From positions 46,286-110,285 of the forward strand of contig JAWKTM010000019.1 of assembly GCA_041399085.1 (NCBI GenBank): a DNA stretch of 64,000 bases. Direction: 5' to 3'. The DNA comes from JAWKTM01 sp041399085. GTDB taxonomy: Bacteria; Planctomycetota; Planctomycetia; Pirellulales; Pirellulaceae. The translations under genes and the position numbers were made by a program. Below, piece by piece: positions 61,706-64,000 of the stretch. Position 1 is the stretch's first letter. The number at the start of each line of letters is the position of its first letter. The notes below the pieces were generated by a model. The model saw only the letters and a list, made by a program, of their open reading frames with translations, did not search any database and had not been told where the DNA came from.

Positions 61706-62523
61706 GGACCGGCGTCGTCACGTTGGATAACGCATCGTAGGCGTTGAACGCCAATTTGCCGATCGTTCTCCGCTGCGTCGATAGTCGCCGCTCTTGGCGG
61801 CTTGATCCGCGGCTTTAATATCATTCTCCACCGACTGATACATCTTCTGTAACGCCTTGCCGGGATCGTTAATGGCGGCGCCGATTGCCAATGACAAGTC
61901 CGACGCGCCGGATTCCTTCATGATTTTCAAAAGCGAGTTCCGTGTCGTCGGATACTAATAGCACGGCAGTGCCGGCAACCGATCCCGTGAGAGCTTTGGC
62001 CGTATTGGCCAGATCAAACACCTTCTTTTTCTGAAGATCCTTTGGCAAACGCTTTCGTAACGCCTTCGGTGGCTTGTAACAGTTTGTCAGCCGGGTCGAG
62101 CAAATCATTGGCTCCCTGAAGCATCTGTCCGATGATGTCACCGCCACGGCCTCCTCCGCCCCCGACATTGGAACCGGGATCGGGCGTCGGAGTTGGTTTC
62201 GGAGTCGGTGTGGGAGACGGCGCAGGACTCGGCTTCGGACTCGGGCTACCCGATTTGCATTTGGCGTTGTCTTTCTCCTTCTCTTCTTTCTTGTCCTTTT
62301 GATTCTTGTGAACGTTGTTGATTGCGATGCTGGTTGGGTTGGTGGTTTTGGTGAATTGCTGGGGTCGTTCGTATTCGCAGGCGGCGATGGTCGTTCGCCA
62401 GTTGGGTCGCCGCCCGGACCCTTTCCCGTCTGGGCAGTGGCCGAATTTCCCTCGCCCCCTCTCCCCGTCACAATCTGGCCTTGAACGGTTCCCGTCGCGG
62501 AAACGTCCCCTGTTCCTGGATCG
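61706..62523 (-). pseudogene. RHS linker/tip region, frameshifted
   Basis: Between the RHS core and the tip domain, coherent pieces switch frames. They are TGTVQGQIVTGRGGEGNSAT then a proline-rich stretch near 62370-62500; a lysine-rich segment and SPSPKPSPAPSPTPTPKPTP near 62190-62250; GGRGGDIIGQMLQGANDLLD near 62090-62155; KKKVFDLANTAKALTGSVAG near 61960-62035; and DPGKALQKMYQSVENDIKAA near 61805-61870. At least four frame changes are needed. The composition (Pro/Thr linker then helices) fits a region between the RHS shell and its cargo. Confidence 0.55.
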
Positions 62524-64000
62524 CTAATCGCAAACGATATGTCCGGGAACGCCCACGGGATTGCTGATCGTGACCGGTTGCTGTTGGAGTCCCATGGGAT
62601 CGGTAAACGTCAGGGGATTATTTCCAACGTAGCGGTACAAGTTGGAATCGCCTCCGTGGAATCCGGACGGGTCTGTCGAAAGAAAGCGACCAACAGTCGG
62701 ATCGTAGTAGCGGGCGCGATAATAATTCATGCCCGTCTCTTCATCATATTCGCGGCCCGTAAAGCCAAATAAATGATCGACCGCCGCGTTCGTTTCGCTC
62801 GTAAGCTGACCGAAGCTGTCATAAACCAAGTGATTCACAACCGTTCCCGTGGAATCCACCAAGTCGCGCACGCTTCCCACTTGGTCGGTTAATGGCCAAA
62901 GTACATTCCCCATCGCATCTTCGTCGGCCAATATCTGATCGATTGCGGGACCATGAAGATAGCGATGCTGTAGATTCCCCGTGTTGTCGAAAACCAGCGC
63001 GATACGAGAACCGTTGTACACGTAGTGTTCGCCCTCCGATTCGGCCGGGCCATCGCCGTCGACATCCACTTGCTTTGCGATGCGATTGTTAAACGGATCA
63101 TAGGTGTATTCGACGTGTTGCAGGACGACCCCGCCCGAGTTGCGAGTGACAACAGCCGTCAGCCGATTACGATGGTCCCACGTATATTCCGTCACATCGC
63201 CCGTAGCCGTCTCCGATCGCCGCACGCGGTTCCCCTCGGCGTCGTATTCATAGGTGAAAGTCCCATCGGACGTGAGTCGATTATCCTCGCCGACTTTAAA
63301 TCCGCCCGAGATGCGATTCCCATTCTCGTCGTAGCTATAAGACTCGTCGTCTTGAGAATCGTGGTCCGCCGACACCAGTTGATTTCGAGCGTCGTAGGTG
63401 AACGCACTGTTTCCGTCCGGTGTTACGGCCGCGGTGATCCGATTGACGGCGTCCAGTGTCCAAGCGTAGGCGGCCAGCGGATCGGTTCCGTTCTGATGTT
63501 CGAGTGCGGTCAACCGATTGGCGTCGTCGAATGTGTAGTGGCTGGTCGCGACTTCTTGCACGGCCGTCAGATCGGCGAAACGCGCGAGGCTGGTCATTCG
63601 ATTCGCGGCGTCGTAGGCGAAGTCGATTCGCTTATCGGTGGTTCCCGCGCCGGTTTGCGAAATGCTGGTTAACCGGTGAAGCGGATCGTAAGCATAGCTC
63701 GTGTTCGCTTGAGCCACACCGCCGATCGATTCCGTGGAAGTCAGCGGGTTATATGCGGCGTCGTAGGCAAAATCGCGTTGCACGACGGGCACGTCCGGCG
63801 TGCCCGCGTTTGTGACGCGCGTGGTGCGACCCGCGCTATCATACGTGAATGCATAGGTCGCGTCGGGGTCGCTGACACTCAGCATTTGTCCGGCGGGATC
63901 GTAGACGAAGTTGATCGAGCGCAGCGTGGCTCCAACCGCATCGAGCCAACGTTCGTCGGTCCGCCGATTGAGGTCGTCGTAGGTGAAATCGGTGATTCGG
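62524..64000 (-). CDS. RHS / YD-repeat protein, partial (runs off the window)
   Basis: The frame is open to the end of the window (64000) and is therefore 5'-partial. It consists of consecutive YD repeats (for example FAYDAANRMTSLARF; YSYDENGNRIS; YEYDAEGNRVRRS) and ends with the RHS-core signature: GFTGREYDEETGMNYYRARY followed by YDPTVGRFLSTDPSG and a NNPLTFTDPMGL end. RHS shells enclose a C-terminal toxin and cleave at the core end; the cargo would follow the DPMGL motif. After it, this frame stops at 62524 (VGVPGHIVCD), while the coherent protein goes on in another frame (near ISDPGTGDVSATG), so a frameshift follows the core. Secretion route unknown; no VgrG or type VI genes in the window. 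Confidence 0.88.
   Translation of the reverse strand, partial: RITDFTYDDLNRRTDERWLDAVGATLRSINFVYDPAGQMLSVSDPDATYAFTYDSAGRTTRVTNAGTPDVPVVQRDFAYDAAYNPLTSTESIGGVAQANTSYAYDPLHRLTSISQTGAGTTDKRIDFAYDAANRMTSLARFADLTAVQEVATSHYTFDDANRLTALEHQNGTDPLAAYAWTLDAVNRITAAVTPDGNSAFTYDARNQLVSADHDSQDDESYSYDENGNRISGGFKVGEDNRLTSDGTFTYEYDAEGNRVRRSETATGDVTEYTWDHRNRLTAVVTRNSGGVVLQHVEYTYDPFNNRIAKQVDVDGDGPAESEGEHYVYNGSRIALVFDNTGNLQHRYLHGPAIDQILADEDAMGNVLWPLTDQVGSVRDLVDSTGTVVNHLVYDSFGQLTSETNAAVDHLFGFTGREYDEETGMNYYRARYYDPTVGRFLSTDPSGFHGGDSNLYRYVGNNPLTFTDPMGLQQQPVTISNPVGVPGHIVCD

Overview
The window looks like a chromosomal segment of a planctomycete, probably Pirellulales-like, from an assembly or genome with many broken reading frames. 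The evidence is the set of exported families typical of that phylum: a DUF1559 prepilin-like protein, a DUF1549/DUF1553 cytochrome-type protein, WD40 proteins with a C-x-x-C-H site, a TPR/FG-GAP/UnbV (CRTAC1-like) protein, very large exported WD40 proteins, and an RHS/YD-repeat protein. The DNA is GC-rich. Intergenic regions carry short tandem and inverted repeats. No rRNA, tRNA, CRISPR array, transposase or integrated phage was recognised; the one tyrosine recombinase looks like a housekeeping XerC/XerD.

Layout. 1-2.6 kb: repeat-rich DNA, a small hypothetical gene on the minus strand and a frameshift-riddled ammonium transporter (amt). 2.6-5.6 kb: intact glnB and glnD, which with amt form a nitrogen-sensing set. 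5.6-6.5 kb: non-coding DNA with a 17-bp tandem repeat and nested inverted repeats. 6.5-8.3 kb (minus): prfB with its classical +1 programmed frameshift, then a hypothetical gene. 8.7-17.9 kb (plus): a run of envelope genes, comprising a badly broken exported protein, a broken secretin-like gene, two exported hypothetical proteins, and an outer-membrane barrel interrupted by an in-frame TGA. 18-24 kb: xer recombinase, galE, a PlsC-like acyltransferase, a CheY-like regulator and citrate synthase. 24.3-29.3 kb: prepilin-like DUF1559 protein, small lipoprotein, tiny membrane protein and a broken TPR/CRTAC1-like gene. 29.3-30.2 kb: nadC.

30.5-39.7 kb holds three consecutive exported genes (DUF1549/1553, pre-peptidase/Ig-like, WD40-cytochrome); the last two both carry long alanine-rich coiled coils. 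39.9-42.8 kb: a GT-C type membrane glycosyltransferase and a nitrilase-family hydrolase. 43.0-52.0 kb: a 2,525-residue WD40 lipoprotein followed 56 bp later by a membrane-anchored kinase-fold protein that has lost its catalytic residues. 52.2-56.5 kb: thioesterase, exported thioredoxin-fold protein, JmjC-type oxygenase and a P1B ATPase with a TPC motif. 56.5-61.0 kb: an Lhr-type helicase broken by two frameshifts. 61.0-64.0 kb (minus, running off the window): an RHS protein whose C-terminal tip has a JAMM-like H-x-H-P...S-x-x-D signature.

Broken genes recur: amt, 8.7-10.4 kb, the secretin, the barrel, CRTAC1-like, DUF1549, the pre-peptidase protein, Lhr and the RHS tip. Some breaks are single-base changes in otherwise conserved genes, which suggests assembly indels. 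Others are dense clusters that could be real decay. The two explanations cannot be separated from the sequence alone. The most interesting biology is the giant WD40 lipoprotein with its pseudokinase neighbour, the secretin-containing envelope cluster, and the RHS protein with a putative metallopeptidase tip and no adjacent immunity gene.
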